A stretch of 64,000 bases of DNA from Oscillospiraceae bacterium (GTDB lineage Bacteria > Bacillota > Clostridia > Oscillospirales > Oscillospiraceae): NCBI GenBank assembly GCA_021771635.1, contig JAETOQ010000004.1, positions 1 to 64,000 of the forward strand. Reading direction: 5' to 3'. How positions within the stretch are numbered: position 1 is the stretch's first letter; each line of letters starts with the position of its first letter. Positions 48,334 through 58,161 of this stretch are shown in pieces. The notes under the pieces are model-generated. The model was not told the origin of the DNA. It saw only the letters and a list, made by a program, of their open reading frames with translations, and ran no database searches. Position numbers and translations under genes: made by a program.

Positions 48334-48873
48334 TCACAAATCTACCACCGTGACCTCATGCCCGGTATAGGGCAGGAGCTTTTGCAGAACATCGGCGGTC
48401 TTCAATTTTAAACTGCTGGTGCAGATACAGGGGTGGCAGCTTAAGTACTCCGCCTCATAGACCTCCCGCTCCATCAGCAGACGGACCTGATGCCCTTTGT
48501 CATTCATCAGGCCCAGAATGGTGGCGGAGCCGGGGGTGCAGCGCAGCAGTTCCCACAGCATCTCTTCCGGCGCGAAGGACAGCCGGGCGGAGCCGATCTG
48601 GTGGGAGAGGTCCTTGGTGTGGAAGGGCTTGTCAGGCCCCATGCACAGCAGATAGAATTGCGTTTTCTGCCGGTTGCAGAGAAAGAGGTTCTTGCAGATG
48701 GGCACCCCCAGGACCTCACTGACAGCGGCGCATTTCTCCATGTTGTCCGCGGGATCGCTGGACACACGGTCATAGGCCATCTCCAGAGTTTCTAAAAGGT
48801 CAAAGGCGTCGGCCTCCTGGGGCAGCAGCTCGCCCTCGGGACGGGTGTTGTGATACAGCGGGGAGATCTCCAT
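48334..48873 (-). CDS. Prolyl-tRNA synthetase-associated (YbaK/ProX-type) domain protein
   Basis: CKNLFLCNRQKTQFYLLCMGPDKPFHTKDLSHQIGSARLSFAPEEMLWELLRCTPGSATILGLMND. Confidence 0.88.
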   Translation of the reverse strand: MEISPLYHNTRPEGELLPQEADAFDLLETLEMAYDRVSSDPADNMEKCAAVSEVLGVPICKNLFLCNRQKTQFYLLCMGPDKPFHTKDLSHQIGSARLSFAPEEMLWELLRCTPGSATILGLMNDKGHQVRLLMEREVYEAEYLSCHPCICTSSLKLKTADVLQKLLPYTGHEVTVVDL

Positions 48874-48881
48874 GGTCTTCT

Positions 48882-50285
48882 TTAGCCCCTTTCCAGAAGC
48901 TTTTCGCCGGCGCGGTAGATATCTCCCGCGCCCACAGTCAAAATGAGATCGCCGGGCTGTGCCAGCTGGTACAGCTGGTCCGTTACCTTCTCCAGGGTGG
49001 AGCAGTAGACGGAACCGGGGATATTGCGGCACAGGTCGGCGGAGGAGATGCCCAGGGTATTCTGCTCCCGGGCGGCATAGATCTCCGCCAGGATCGCCAC
49101 ATCCGCCAGCTTCAGCTCCTCCACGAAGCGGTCAAACAGCTTGGCGGTGCGGGTGTAGGTGTGGGGCTGGAAGGCCACCACCAGGCGCTGGTAGCCAAGC
49201 TCCCGAGCGGTGGTCAGCAGGGCGTGAAGCTCGTCGGGGTGGTGGGCGTAGTCGTCGTAGACCGCGGCGCCGTGGAAGGTGCCCTTGTGCTCAAAGCGGC
49301 GGCCGGCGCCGGTAAAGGCGGCAAGCCCCTCCTCCACGGCCTTGCCGGGGATGCCCAGCACATAGGCGGCGGAGGCGGCAGCCAGGGCGTTCAGAATATT
49401 ATGGTGTCCATAGACATGGAGGGTGACATGGGCGTATGTTTCGCCTTTGACCAGAATGTCAAAAGTGGGGGCTCCATCTATATCCGCGAGGTTGGCGGCG
49501 GTGCAGTCGGCAGGGTGGTCCAGGCCGAAGGTGAAGATGGGACGGTCCACACCCGCCACGGAATCCACCGCTCCCTGGTTATCCACATTGACCACCACAT
49601 GTCCGGCACCCGGGACCAGCTCCGCAAACTTGTGGAAAGAGTGCTCAATGTCGTCCAGATCCTTGAAAAAGTCCAGGTGATCGGCCTCCACGTTCAGGAT
49701 CACGGCCACGGTGGGATAAAAGCAGAGAAAGCTGTTGCAGTATTCGCAGGACTCCAGAATGATGGTGTCGCCGTGGCCCACCCGGTAGCCGGAGTGGAGC
49801 AGGGGCAGCGTGCCGCCGATCATGACGGTGGGGTCCGCCTGGGCGGCCATAAAGATGTGGGTGCACATGGAGGTCGTCGTGGTCTTGCCGTGGGTGCCGG
49901 AGACACACAGCGCGTTGGGGTAGTGCTGCATGATGGCACCCCAGGCCTGGGCGCGCTCATAGACGGGGATACCCCGGGCTACAGCTCCGGCGATCTCCGG
50001 ATTGCTGTCATGCACAGCGGCGGTGCGGACCACGAAATCGCAGTCCCCCAGATTCTCGGCGTTGTGGCCGATGGCAACGGAAATGCCCAGGGAGCGGAGG
50101 TGCTTCACCGTGTCGCTGTCCGTCATGTCGGAGCCCTGGACCGTCAGGCCCATGCCCCGCAGAACCTCGGCCAGGGGACACATGGATACGCCGCCGATGC
50201 CCACCAGGTGGACCCGCTTGCCGGGGACCAGGTAGTCACGGATGGGAGTTGGATTGTTCATCATAGGAACGGACTTCCTTTCCAA
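48882..50285 (-). CDS. murC: UDP-N-acetylmuramate--L-alanine ligase
   Basis: VHLVGIGGVSMCPLAEVLRGMGLTVQGSDMTDSDTV, CVSGTHGKTTTTSMCTHIF, YDDYAHHPDELHALL. Confidence 0.97.
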   Translation of the reverse strand: MERKSVPMMNNPTPIRDYLVPGKRVHLVGIGGVSMCPLAEVLRGMGLTVQGSDMTDSDTVKHLRSLGISVAIGHNAENLGDCDFVVRTAAVHDSNPEIAGAVARGIPVYERAQAWGAIMQHYPNALCVSGTHGKTTTTSMCTHIFMAAQADPTVMIGGTLPLLHSGYRVGHGDTIILESCEYCNSFLCFYPTVAVILNVEADHLDFFKDLDDIEHSFHKFAELVPGAGHVVVNVDNQGAVDSVAGVDRPIFTFGLDHPADCTAANLADIDGAPTFDILVKGETYAHVTLHVYGHHNILNALAAASAAYVLGIPGKAVEEGLAAFTGAGRRFEHKGTFHGAAVYDDYAHHPDELHALLTTARELGYQRLVVAFQPHTYTRTAKLFDRFVEELKLADVAILAEIYAAREQNTLGISSADLCRNIPGSVYCSTLEKVTDQLYQLAQPGDLILTVGAGDIYRAGEKLLERG

Positions 50286-50436
50286 AACGGCTTTTCTCGT
50301 TGCGGACGCGAAAAAAGCGTTATATAATCATAATACCTTCCTCCAAAAGGAGAATTCAGAGAAAGAAATGGAACAGACTAAGCTATTATAATGCAGAAAT
50401 ACGAGAAATGCAACGGGGAAAGGCGGTGAAAAGGCG

Positions 50437-51750
50437 ATGGAGATGCCGGGATATGTGCAGAACGTGCTGACGGCGCTGGAAGCAGCGGGATATGAGGCGT
50501 GGTGCGTGGGCGGCTGTGTGCGGGACCTGATGCTGGGCCGCGCCCCGGAGGACTGGGATGTGACCACCAACGCCCTGCCGGAGGCGACCATGGCGCTGTT
50601 TGGGAGCCACGCGTTTCCAACGGGCCTGCGGCACGGCACCGTGACGGTGCGGGAGGAGCACCGGAGCGTGGAGGTCACCACCTACCGGGTGGACGGAGAC
50701 TACCACGACCACCGCAGGCCGGATACCGTCGTTTTCACCCCCTCGCTGGAGGAGGACCTGCGGCGGCGGGACTTCACCGTCAACGCCATGGCCCTGAGCC
50801 TGCGGGGGGACCTGCGGGATCCATTCGGCGGACAGGCGGATCTGAAAGCGGGCGTCCTGCGCTGCGTGGGGAAGCCGGAAAGGCGCTTTGGGGAGGATGC
50901 CCTCCGTATCCTGCGGGGGCTGCGGTTCGCGGCTGTGCTGGGCTTTGCCATGGATCCGGCCGCGGCGGCGGGCATCCACGGCCACCGGGCGCTGCTGAAA
51001 GACATTGCCGCCGAGCGGATCCAGGTGGAGCTTTTCAAGCTGCTGTGCGGAAAAGACGCGGCGGCGGTCCTGCGGGAATACCCGGATGTGGTCGGCGTGT
51101 TCTGGCCTGAGATCCTGCCCATGGTGGGCTTTGACCAGCGGAACCGCCACCACTGCTATGACGTGTGGGAGCACACCCTCCATGCGGTGGAGGCGGTGGA
51201 GCCGGAGCCGGTCCTGCGCTGTGCCATGCTGCTCCATGACGTGGGCAAGCCCCGGTGCTTTACCGTGGATCAGGATGGAAACGGGCATTTTTACGGCCAT
51301 CCGGAGATCAGCCGGGAGTTGGCGGACGATATGCTCCGGCGGCTGAAATGCGCCGCGGCGTTCCGGGAGACGGTGGTGCGGCTGGTGGAGTGGCACGACA
51401 GGAACATCCCCCGGACGGACCGGGGCCTCCGCCGCGCCCTGCGGGCGCTGGGGGAGGAGGACCTGCGGCGGCTGATCCTCGTGAAGCGGGCGGACAACCT
51501 GGCCCAGGCTCCGGAATACCGGGACACCCAGCGGGAGATCGACAGGGCGGAGGCCATTCTGGACAAGCTGGTGGCGGCGGACGCCTGCTTTTCCCTGGGG
51601 CAGCTGACTGTGAACGGAAGGGACCTTGCAGCGCTGGGGCTTTCCGGCTCGGAGATCGGTCGGACGCTGAACGCGCTGCTGGACAAAGTGGTGGACGGAG
51701 AACTGCCCAACGAGCGGACGGCCCTGCTGGAAGCGGCACGGAAATTGTAA
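50437..51750 (+). CDS. cca: CCA tRNA nucleotidyltransferase with HD domain
   Basis: YEAWCVGGCVRDLMLGRAPEDWDVTTNALPE, RRDFTVNAMALS, GEDALRILRGLRFAAVLGF, LLHDVGKP. Confidence 0.95.
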   Translation: MEMPGYVQNVLTALEAAGYEAWCVGGCVRDLMLGRAPEDWDVTTNALPEATMALFGSHAFPTGLRHGTVTVREEHRSVEVTTYRVDGDYHDHRRPDTVVFTPSLEEDLRRRDFTVNAMALSLRGDLRDPFGGQADLKAGVLRCVGKPERRFGEDALRILRGLRFAAVLGFAMDPAAAAGIHGHRALLKDIAAERIQVELFKLLCGKDAAAVLREYPDVVGVFWPEILPMVGFDQRNRHHCYDVWEHTLHAVEAVEPEPVLRCAMLLHDVGKPRCFTVDQDGNGHFYGHPEISRELADDMLRRLKCAAAFRETVVRLVEWHDRNIPRTDRGLRRALRALGEEDLRRLILVKRADNLAQAPEYRDTQREIDRAEAILDKLVAADACFSLGQLTVNGRDLAALGLSGSEIGRTLNALLDKVVDGELPNERTALLEAARKL

Positions 51751-51862
51751 CCAAAGTCAACGGTCTGTAACCAAAACGGCGGGATTTGTTACCAAAATGC
51801 GGTGGACATGCCGGGGCGGCGGCTGTTATACTGCCCCCATAAAAACAGGGGGTGCATTTCAG

Positions 51863-53590
51863 ATGAAAAAGGGCCTGGGATATGTGCTGGCGGTGTGTCT
51901 GCTGCTGACAGGCTGCGGCGCGGCACAGGACGGGACAGTGCGGACCGAACCGCAGGCGGAACCGGCGGCGGTGGACTGGCGGACAGGGTACAAATCCTGC
52001 CTGGCGGACCTGTGCGATGAGGATGCCCAGCGGTGGATGGCGGGGTATCCGGAGGGCGGAGACCCGCCTTTGAGTCGTTACTGGCTGTATGACATCGACA
52101 AGGACGGTGTGCCGGAGATGCTGGTGGAGTACGGGAGCTGCGAGGCGGACCGCCGCACCGATGTCTATGGCTGGGTGGATGATGCCCCGGCGGAACTGGG
52201 GCAGTTTCCCAGCGGACATTGCAGCCTGTACACCTGGCCGGGGGAGAACGGCGCAGCCCTCCACTATGGACAGATGGGCGTTGAATACATCTATAAGATC
52301 AGCATTGAGGACGGCGCGCTGACCGTGGAGACGCTGCTGGAGGCGGGACTGGAAGAGCCGGTGGAGGAGTACACCGACATGGAGACGTTCCTGCCGGGAA
52401 GCGTATGCCTGGAGGACCAGGGCATCCGGGCCGCTTTGGACGGCACCCTGGACGAGGAGACCGGGATCTATACCCAGGAGCCCAACACGGCGCTGATCGA
52501 CAGGTATGTGGAGACGTTAGAACCGGACTTCACCTATGACGAATCCGGTTTGGCGGACTGGCAGCGGGGCTACGCGGACTTCCTGCGGGCGCTGTGCAAA
52601 GAGGAAGCGGCGGTGCGGAACATCGACCGGCCGGACTATGATCCCAACGAGTATCCCAGTGAGACAGGGATGCTGAGCGAAGGCTACTGCCTCTATGATA
52701 TCGACAAGGACGGCGTGCCGGAGATGATGATCCGGTACGGAAACTGTGAGGCGGCGTACCATACCTACGTGTACGGCTGGGCGGACGGCGTGGTGGCGGA
52801 GCTTGGGGATTTTTACAGCGGACATTCCAGCCTGTACACCTGGCCGGAGGAGAACGCCATGGCCTTCAACTGGGGCCACATGGGCGGTCACTATGTGGAG
52901 AAGATCAGCCTTGTGGATGGCACGTTGACCTTTGAAGAGGTCTTTTCGGAGAATATCAGTCCGGAAAATCCATACACCGAAATAGAGGACATTGTGCCCG
53001 GCAGCACATATCTCCGAGCGGTCCGGACCACCCTGGGGCTGACATTTTTGGAGGAGGCCGGCTCCGACGCGGACCAGCCCCTGCTGCTGCCTATCTACGA
53101 CTATGGCCGGGAGCAGGTGCGGCAGGAGACCGACATGGATCGGGACGCGGCGGCCCGGGCGGCTATCACGGCGGTTTTGGAGGACGGCGCAACGTTTTAC
53201 GGCGTTTCCGCCGACGGCTTCGGCGGCGACACCGGCTGGACGGCGCTGGAACAGTACCTGGCTCCCAGCGGCGTGGACAGGTACGCGGATACGCCCCAGA
53301 CGCTGGATAAGCTGGCCTGGATGGACGTGGACGGAGACGGGCAGACGGAGTGCCTGCTGTCCCTGCGGGACGCGGAGGGCTGGCCGGACCAGTATGTCAT
53401 CCTCAGCGAGCAGGATGGAACAGTCTACGGTTACTGCGTGAATTACTGCGGCGATGATTCCGTGAACGCGGACGGCGTATTTTATCAGTACGGGGAGCCC
53501 TTCGCCGTGTCCTTTTGGAAAGACCAGTGCTATCAATACACCGTGTCCTGTGACGGGACCGTCCCCGATGTGGAATGGGAGGAGCCATGA
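51863..53590 (+). CDS. Lipoprotein with two internal homologous domains and DxDxDG motifs
   Basis: MKKGLGYVLAVCLLLTGCGAAQ lipobox; DIDKDGVPEMLVEYGSCEADRRTDVYGW and DIDKDGVPEMMIRYGNCEAAYHTYVYGW; DVDGDGQTE. Confidence 0.85.
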   Translation: MKKGLGYVLAVCLLLTGCGAAQDGTVRTEPQAEPAAVDWRTGYKSCLADLCDEDAQRWMAGYPEGGDPPLSRYWLYDIDKDGVPEMLVEYGSCEADRRTDVYGWVDDAPAELGQFPSGHCSLYTWPGENGAALHYGQMGVEYIYKISIEDGALTVETLLEAGLEEPVEEYTDMETFLPGSVCLEDQGIRAALDGTLDEETGIYTQEPNTALIDRYVETLEPDFTYDESGLADWQRGYADFLRALCKEEAAVRNIDRPDYDPNEYPSETGMLSEGYCLYDIDKDGVPEMMIRYGNCEAAYHTYVYGWADGVVAELGDFYSGHSSLYTWPEENAMAFNWGHMGGHYVEKISLVDGTLTFEEVFSENISPENPYTEIEDIVPGSTYLRAVRTTLGLTFLEEAGSDADQPLLLPIYDYGREQVRQETDMDRDAAARAAITAVLEDGATFYGVSADGFGGDTGWTALEQYLAPSGVDRYADTPQTLDKLAWMDVDGDGQTECLLSLRDAEGWPDQYVILSEQDGTVYGYCVNYCGDDSVNADGVFYQYGEPFAVSFWKDQCYQYTVSCDGTVPDVEWEEP

Positions 53591-54579
53591 ACCAACTGTG
53601 GAGCATCTATCACAATGAGATACCGCCCTTCCTCCGGGAGTTCTCAGCCGCGCCGCCCATGGCGCGGCTGAAGGACGTGGGCATGAACTGCGGGTGCGAG
53701 TACACCCACTTTCCCCGCTTTCGGGATATCGGCCCCTACTCCCGCTATGACCACAGCCTGGGGGTGGCGCTGATCGTCTGGCATTTCACCGGGGACAAGA
53801 AACAGGCCCTGGCGGGACTGTTTCACGATATCACCACGCCGGTGTTCGCCCACGTGGTGGATTTCCTGGACGGCGACCATCTCCGGCAGGAGTCCACCGA
53901 GGCGGGGACGGCGGACCGCATCGCCGCCTCGCCGGAGCTGTGCGGTTTGCTGGAAGAATATGGACTGACGGTGGAACAGGTGGCGGATTACCACCGCTAT
54001 CCCATCGCCGACAATCCCGCCCCGGCGCTGTCGGCGGACCGGCTGGAGTACACCCTGGGAAACGCCCTGAACTACGGCTTTGCGGATTTAGGACAGATCC
54101 GCGCTTTTTACGGGGACCTGACCGTGGGAGAGGACGAGGCGGGCCGCCCGGAGCTGGTGTTCCGGACGCCGGAGACCGCCGCGGCGTTCACCAGGACGGC
54201 CCTGCAAAATTCCCATGTCTATGTGGCGGACGAGGACCGCTTCGCCATGGAGGCACTGGCGGACCTGCTGCGGCTGGCGCTGGACCGGGGAATTTTGACA
54301 AGGGAGGACCTGTGGATCACGGAAAAGCCGGTCATTGAACGGCTGGAGGCTGATCCGGTCTGCGGTCCGGTGTGGAGGAAGTTCCGCGGCTATTCCCGCA
54401 TCCTGCGGAGCACGGAACGGCCAAGCGGCGGGACCTGGGTCCGCGTGGATGCAAAAAAGCGCTGGATCGATCCGATGGCCCGGGGCATGGGCCGGGTGTC
54501 CCAATGGGACGCGGAGACACGGGAAGCGATCGAACAGTTTCGGAGCCTGGAGTTCTCCTGCTGGCTGTATGGGGAGTAG
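53587..54579 (+). CDS. HD domain-containing phosphohydrolase
   Basis: YSRYDHSLGVALIVWHFTGDKKQALAGLFHDITTPVFAHVVDFL. Confidence 0.92.
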   Translation: MNQLWSIYHNEIPPFLREFSAAPPMARLKDVGMNCGCEYTHFPRFRDIGPYSRYDHSLGVALIVWHFTGDKKQALAGLFHDITTPVFAHVVDFLDGDHLRQESTEAGTADRIAASPELCGLLEEYGLTVEQVADYHRYPIADNPAPALSADRLEYTLGNALNYGFADLGQIRAFYGDLTVGEDEAGRPELVFRTPETAAAFTRTALQNSHVYVADEDRFAMEALADLLRLALDRGILTREDLWITEKPVIERLEADPVCGPVWRKFRGYSRILRSTERPSGGTWVRVDAKKRWIDPMARGMGRVSQWDAETREAIEQFRSLEFSCWLYGE

Positions 54580-54632
54580 AAAAGATCAAAAGGGCGTCAA
54601 GGCCAAGCCTTGGCGCCCGCTTTTTATTCGCA

Positions 54633-55136
54633 TTATTCGCACACCGCCGGGAACTGCTGGCGGCACAGGCGCCTGCCTGTTTCGGTTTGGAAGATCGTCT
54701 CATAGACGTGCTTTTGAGCTGCCGGCGGCTCCCCGTCCTCGTAGAGATTCACCAGAAAATCCGCCTCTATCAGGATCTGATAATCCAACCCGTCGATATT
54801 GGTGTATGTGTGGTGATGCCCCACCAGGTACATGACGCGGCGGATGACCTCCCGGGGCCAGTTCAGCTGGCTCAAAAGCGCCTCTGCCTCGGCGGGGCCA
54901 AGCTCCTCCTGGTATTTGCCGGTGTTGACGCCATAGACCGCCTCCGCCTTGTGGATACCGATGTCGTGGACCACGGCGGCGGTCTCCAAAACAAACTGCA
55001 TGTGCGGGTCCAGCCCCTCTTCCAGGCCGATCAAACGGGCAAAGGCGTGGACTTTCAAAAAGTGCTGGATGCGCTTGACGTCTCCAGCGTCATAGGCGAT
55101 GGCTGCGGCGATGGCCTTCTCAATGGGATGTTCCAT
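54633..55136 (-). CDS. HD domain-containing protein
   Basis: VLETAAVVHDIGIHKAEAVYG ... RRVMYLVGHHHTYTNIDGLDYQILIEADFLVN. Confidence 0.9.
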   Translation of the reverse strand: MEHPIEKAIAAAIAYDAGDVKRIQHFLKVHAFARLIGLEEGLDPHMQFVLETAAVVHDIGIHKAEAVYGVNTGKYQEELGPAEAEALLSQLNWPREVIRRVMYLVGHHHTYTNIDGLDYQILIEADFLVNLYEDGEPPAAQKHVYETIFQTETGRRLCRQQFPAVCE

Positions 55137-55148
55137 AGCAATGCTCCT

Positions 55149-55832
55149 TTATACGATCTCCAACAGTTCCCGCAGGTCCGAGATCTCGTAGTCGATGCGC
55201 AGGCCGTCCTGCCGGGGCTTTTTGCCGGGATTGAACCAGCAGCAGGGGAGACCGGCATTGTTGGCGCCCCGGATATCCGTGGCCAGAGAGTCGCCGATGA
55301 CCAGTGTGTTTTCCGCCGTGATGGCGGGAACGCGGGCCTGTACATAGTCATAATAGGCCTTGTTCGGCTTGGAGGCGCCCGCCTCCTCCGAGATAAAGGC
55401 GTCGGTGAACAGCTCCCCGAACACGCTGCCCCGGAGGCGGCTCCGCTGGACGGAGGCCACCGCGTTGGTGACGATGTACAGCTTGTGCCCCCGCTCCACA
55501 AGGGTGCGGCAGACCTCCTCGGCGTGGGGGAGGGGATAGGCGCACCGGCCCAGGGCCTCCAGATAGTCCCGGTTGCACTGGGCGGGGTCCGCGTCCATGT
55601 CCAGAGCTTTTAAAAAGCGGACATAGCGCTCCAGCGTGACGAATTCCTTGCTCACCTCACCGCGGTCAAAAGCGGCCCAAAGGTCCAGATTGATCTCGTG
55701 ATACAGCTGATAGACCTCCGGAGTGTCGGGGATCCCGTGGGCCGCGCACATGACGGAAAAAGCCCGGGAGGAGGCTTTGGGAAAATCGAAAAGCGTGTCG
55801 TCCACGTCAAAGAGCAGATAGGGATAGTTCAT
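55149..55832 (-). CDS. YjjG-type pyrimidine nucleotidase, HAD superfamily
   Basis: MNYPYLLFDVDDTLFDFPKASSRAF; VIGDSLATDIRGANNAGLPCCWFN. Confidence 0.92.
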   Translation of the reverse strand: MNYPYLLFDVDDTLFDFPKASSRAFSVMCAAHGIPDTPEVYQLYHEINLDLWAAFDRGEVSKEFVTLERYVRFLKALDMDADPAQCNRDYLEALGRCAYPLPHAEEVCRTLVERGHKLYIVTNAVASVQRSRLRGSVFGELFTDAFISEEAGASKPNKAYYDYVQARVPAITAENTLVIGDSLATDIRGANNAGLPCCWFNPGKKPRQDGLRIDYEISDLRELLEIV

Positions 55833-55940
55833 CTCTTGACTTCCTTTCAAAAATTTGTGTCCATCTTATCATGAGAGCGGTAAAAAGGCAATCACCTCCG
55901 GGGGCATCCGGCCATACCATGAAGCGAGGGGGGATGCCGG

Positions 55941-56792
55941 ATGAACAGGTCCTTTGGCGTCATCGGAGGAGACCGGCGGCAGGCGGAATTGGCCCGGCTG
56001 CTGGCGGCGGATGGCAATACGGTTTGTACTTACGGTCTGGACCGCTGGAAGCCCGGCGGCGAGGGCTCGCTGGATCACGCGGCTCTGGCGGACACGGTGA
56101 TCCTGCCGCTGCCGCTGTGCAAGGGAGACGGTGTGCTGAACTGCGAGGAGGGGCCGGTGCCCACCACCGATCTGTTCCGCCGCCTGCACCCGGGCCAAAT
56201 GATCCTGGCCGGACAGGTGAAGCCCCAGCAGCGCCAGGAGGCGGCGGCCTGCGGCCTGACATTGGAGGACTACTTCCTGCGGGAGGAACTGACGGTAGCC
56301 AATGCCGCGGCCACAGCAGAAGCGGCCATCCAGGTGGCCATGGAACAGCTGGACCGGACGCTGCTGGGAATGCCCTGCCTGGTCCTGGGCTTTGGCAGGA
56401 TCGGAAAGCTGCTGAGCCACCGGCTCCACGGCCTGGGTGCCCAGGTGACGGCCACTGCCCGGAAGCCGGAGGACCTGGCCTGGATCCGCGCCTTTGGCTG
56501 GCGGCCGCTGGAGACAGGCGCGCTGGATGGAAAGCTGGGGGCTTTTGGCGCGGTGTTCAGCACGATCCCCTCTCCGGTCCTGGGTGCGCCTCTGCTGGCC
56601 CAGCTGCCAAAGGACTGCCTGTGTGTGGACCTGGCGTCTGTACAGGGCATCGATCTGGCGGCGGCGGAAAGGCTGGGCCTGCCCCATGTGTGGGCAAGGT
56701 CCCTGCCGGGGCGGATGGTGCCCCGCACCGCAGCGGTGGTCATCCGGGACGCGGTCTATTACATCTTGGAAGAACGGGGTGGCCCTGTATGA
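55941..56792 (+). CDS. dpaA: Dipicolinate synthase subunit A
   Basis: FGVIGGDRRQAELARLLAADG, VLGFGRIGKLLSHRLHGLGAQVTATARKPEDLAW. Confidence 0.93.
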   Translation: MNRSFGVIGGDRRQAELARLLAADGNTVCTYGLDRWKPGGEGSLDHAALADTVILPLPLCKGDGVLNCEEGPVPTTDLFRRLHPGQMILAGQVKPQQRQEAAACGLTLEDYFLREELTVANAAATAEAAIQVAMEQLDRTLLGMPCLVLGFGRIGKLLSHRLHGLGAQVTATARKPEDLAWIRAFGWRPLETGALDGKLGAFGAVFSTIPSPVLGAPLLAQLPKDCLCVDLASVQGIDLAAAERLGLPHVWARSLPGRMVPRTAAVVIRDAVYYILEERGGPV

Positions 56793-57367
56793 GAAAAGAA
56801 CGGGTCGGATTCGCGGTATGCGGGTCCTTCTGCACACATGAGCAGGTCATGAAGGCGCTGAAGCGGCTGACGGAGCTGTATGAAACGGTGATCCCCATCG
56901 CATCGGAGAATACGGCCTTTACAGACACGCGCTTCGGCACATCGGATGACCTGCTGGAAAAGATGGAAGAGCTGACGGGACACGAGGTCCTGTGCGATAT
57001 CCCATCGGTGGAGCCCATTGGGCCGAAGGGACTGCTGGATGTGCTGGTGATCGCGCCCGCCACCGGCAACACCATTGCCAAATTGGCGTCGGGCATCACG
57101 GATACGGCGGTCACGATGGCGGCGAAGGCCCACCTGCGGAACGGAAGGCCGGTGGTCATCGCCATGGCCAGCAACGACGGCCTGGCCGCGGGGGCAAGGA
57201 ATATCGGAGAACTGCTGGTGCGGAAACAGTACTATTTTGTCCCCTTCGGACAGGACAACGCTGTTTCAAAGCCCTGTTCCCTGATCGCGGATTTTGAAAA
57301 GCTGCCGGAGACGGTGGACGCCGCACTGAGGGGAGAGCAGATCCAGCCGATTTTGCTGCGGGAATAG
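56789..57367 (+). CDS. dpaB: Dipicolinate synthase subunit B
   Basis: VGFAVCGSFCTHEQVMKALKRL, VLVIAPATGNTIAKLASGITDTAVTMAAKAHLRNGRPVVIAMASNDGL; ATGA overlap with dpaA. Confidence 0.95.
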   Translation: MRKERVGFAVCGSFCTHEQVMKALKRLTELYETVIPIASENTAFTDTRFGTSDDLLEKMEELTGHEVLCDIPSVEPIGPKGLLDVLVIAPATGNTIAKLASGITDTAVTMAAKAHLRNGRPVVIAMASNDGLAAGARNIGELLVRKQYYFVPFGQDNAVSKPCSLIADFEKLPETVDAALRGEQIQPILLRE

Positions 57368-57370
57368 GGA

Positions 57371-57398
57371 GAAGAGCCAGGCCGCCGGCCTGGCTCTT
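57371..57398 (+). terminator. dpaAB terminator stem; downstream T-tract interrupted by a MITE-like repeat
   Basis: agagccaggccgccggcctggctct directly followed by tagaacctg. Confidence 0.7.
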
Positions 57399-57563
57399 AG
57401 AACCTGTATTCATAACCGTTGAACGCCGTCTGGGAGGCCTTTTTCCCGCCATACTGCGTCGCTTTCCCTTGCCATACGTCAGTATGGCTGTGAAAAATCT
57501 CCTTGTCTGTCGGGAAAAATCCTCGCCCATCCAGCATTCCCCGGTTATGAATACAGGTTCTTA
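57397..57563. repeat. MITE-like dispersed repeat, complete copy
   Basis: Terminal inverted repeats gaacctgtattcataaccg / cggttatgaatacaggttc, flanked by TTA on both sides; matches 1-116. Confidence 0.85.
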
Positions 57564-57712
57564 GACTGTCGATAAACCCGGAAGAGCAGGAAAACGAGAA
57601 GGAGGGGTGTGCGCGGCTGGCCCGCAGGCCGTTTCGGAGCGCAACCGCGCGATCTCTCGATAACTCAGCCCATCCACATAATATTTCCGTATACAACTCC
57701 GCGCATAGTTCA

Positions 57713-57907
57713 TACAATTGGTATGAGCGGTGCATTAAGGAAGCCCATTCCGCAGACGTTGCGCCGGTGCGGCATGGGCGGTGGGAAGAAATTCGCAACG
57801 CTTATGGTGATCTGGAAGGCTGGTTGCACACCAACTGTGGGAGAGAAGTGAAATGCAAGGAAAAATACTGCCCCAACTGCGGCGCAAAGATGGATTTGGA
57901 TGGATGA
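57713..57907 (+). pseudogene. Phage-type zinc-ribbon protein, C-terminal fragment
   Basis: YNWYERCIKEAHSADVAPVRHGRWEEIRNAYGDLEGWLHTNCGREVKCKEKYCPNCGAKMDLDG; no clear start. Confidence 0.6.
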
Positions 57908-57912
57908 GGTGA

Positions 57913-58161
57913 AGTTACATCTACGGCGATTTAGAAACGGCACAGCGGCTTGTGGATAGATACCACGGAACAGGCGAAGTAATCATTAATCGGAAAGGTG
58001 CTTGGTCCAGCAAAGAGGTCATATTCCAGGCAGAAGTGATAGGCGTAGAAGTAGATCCTAAAAGCGGATTGGAAAGGGAAACCAGGCGCTTTACGATTCA
58101 TTACGGAAAAAATGGCACGCATGTTGTTCCCACAAAGGAGAATGAGAATGGATTACAGTGA
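57913..58161 (+). pseudogene. Ntox50-like toxin domain fragment (phage structural protein C-terminus)
   Basis: SYIYGDLETAQRLVDRYHGTGEVIINRKGAWSSKEVIFQAEVIGVEVDPKSGLERETRRFTIHYGKNGTHVVPTKENENGLQ. Confidence 0.7.

Noticed and set aside
55871-56788. N-terminal part of the 498-aa ORF fused to dpaB
   Set aside because: Frame-shifted reading through dpaA; dpaB has its own ATG at 56789 in the usual ATGA overlap.
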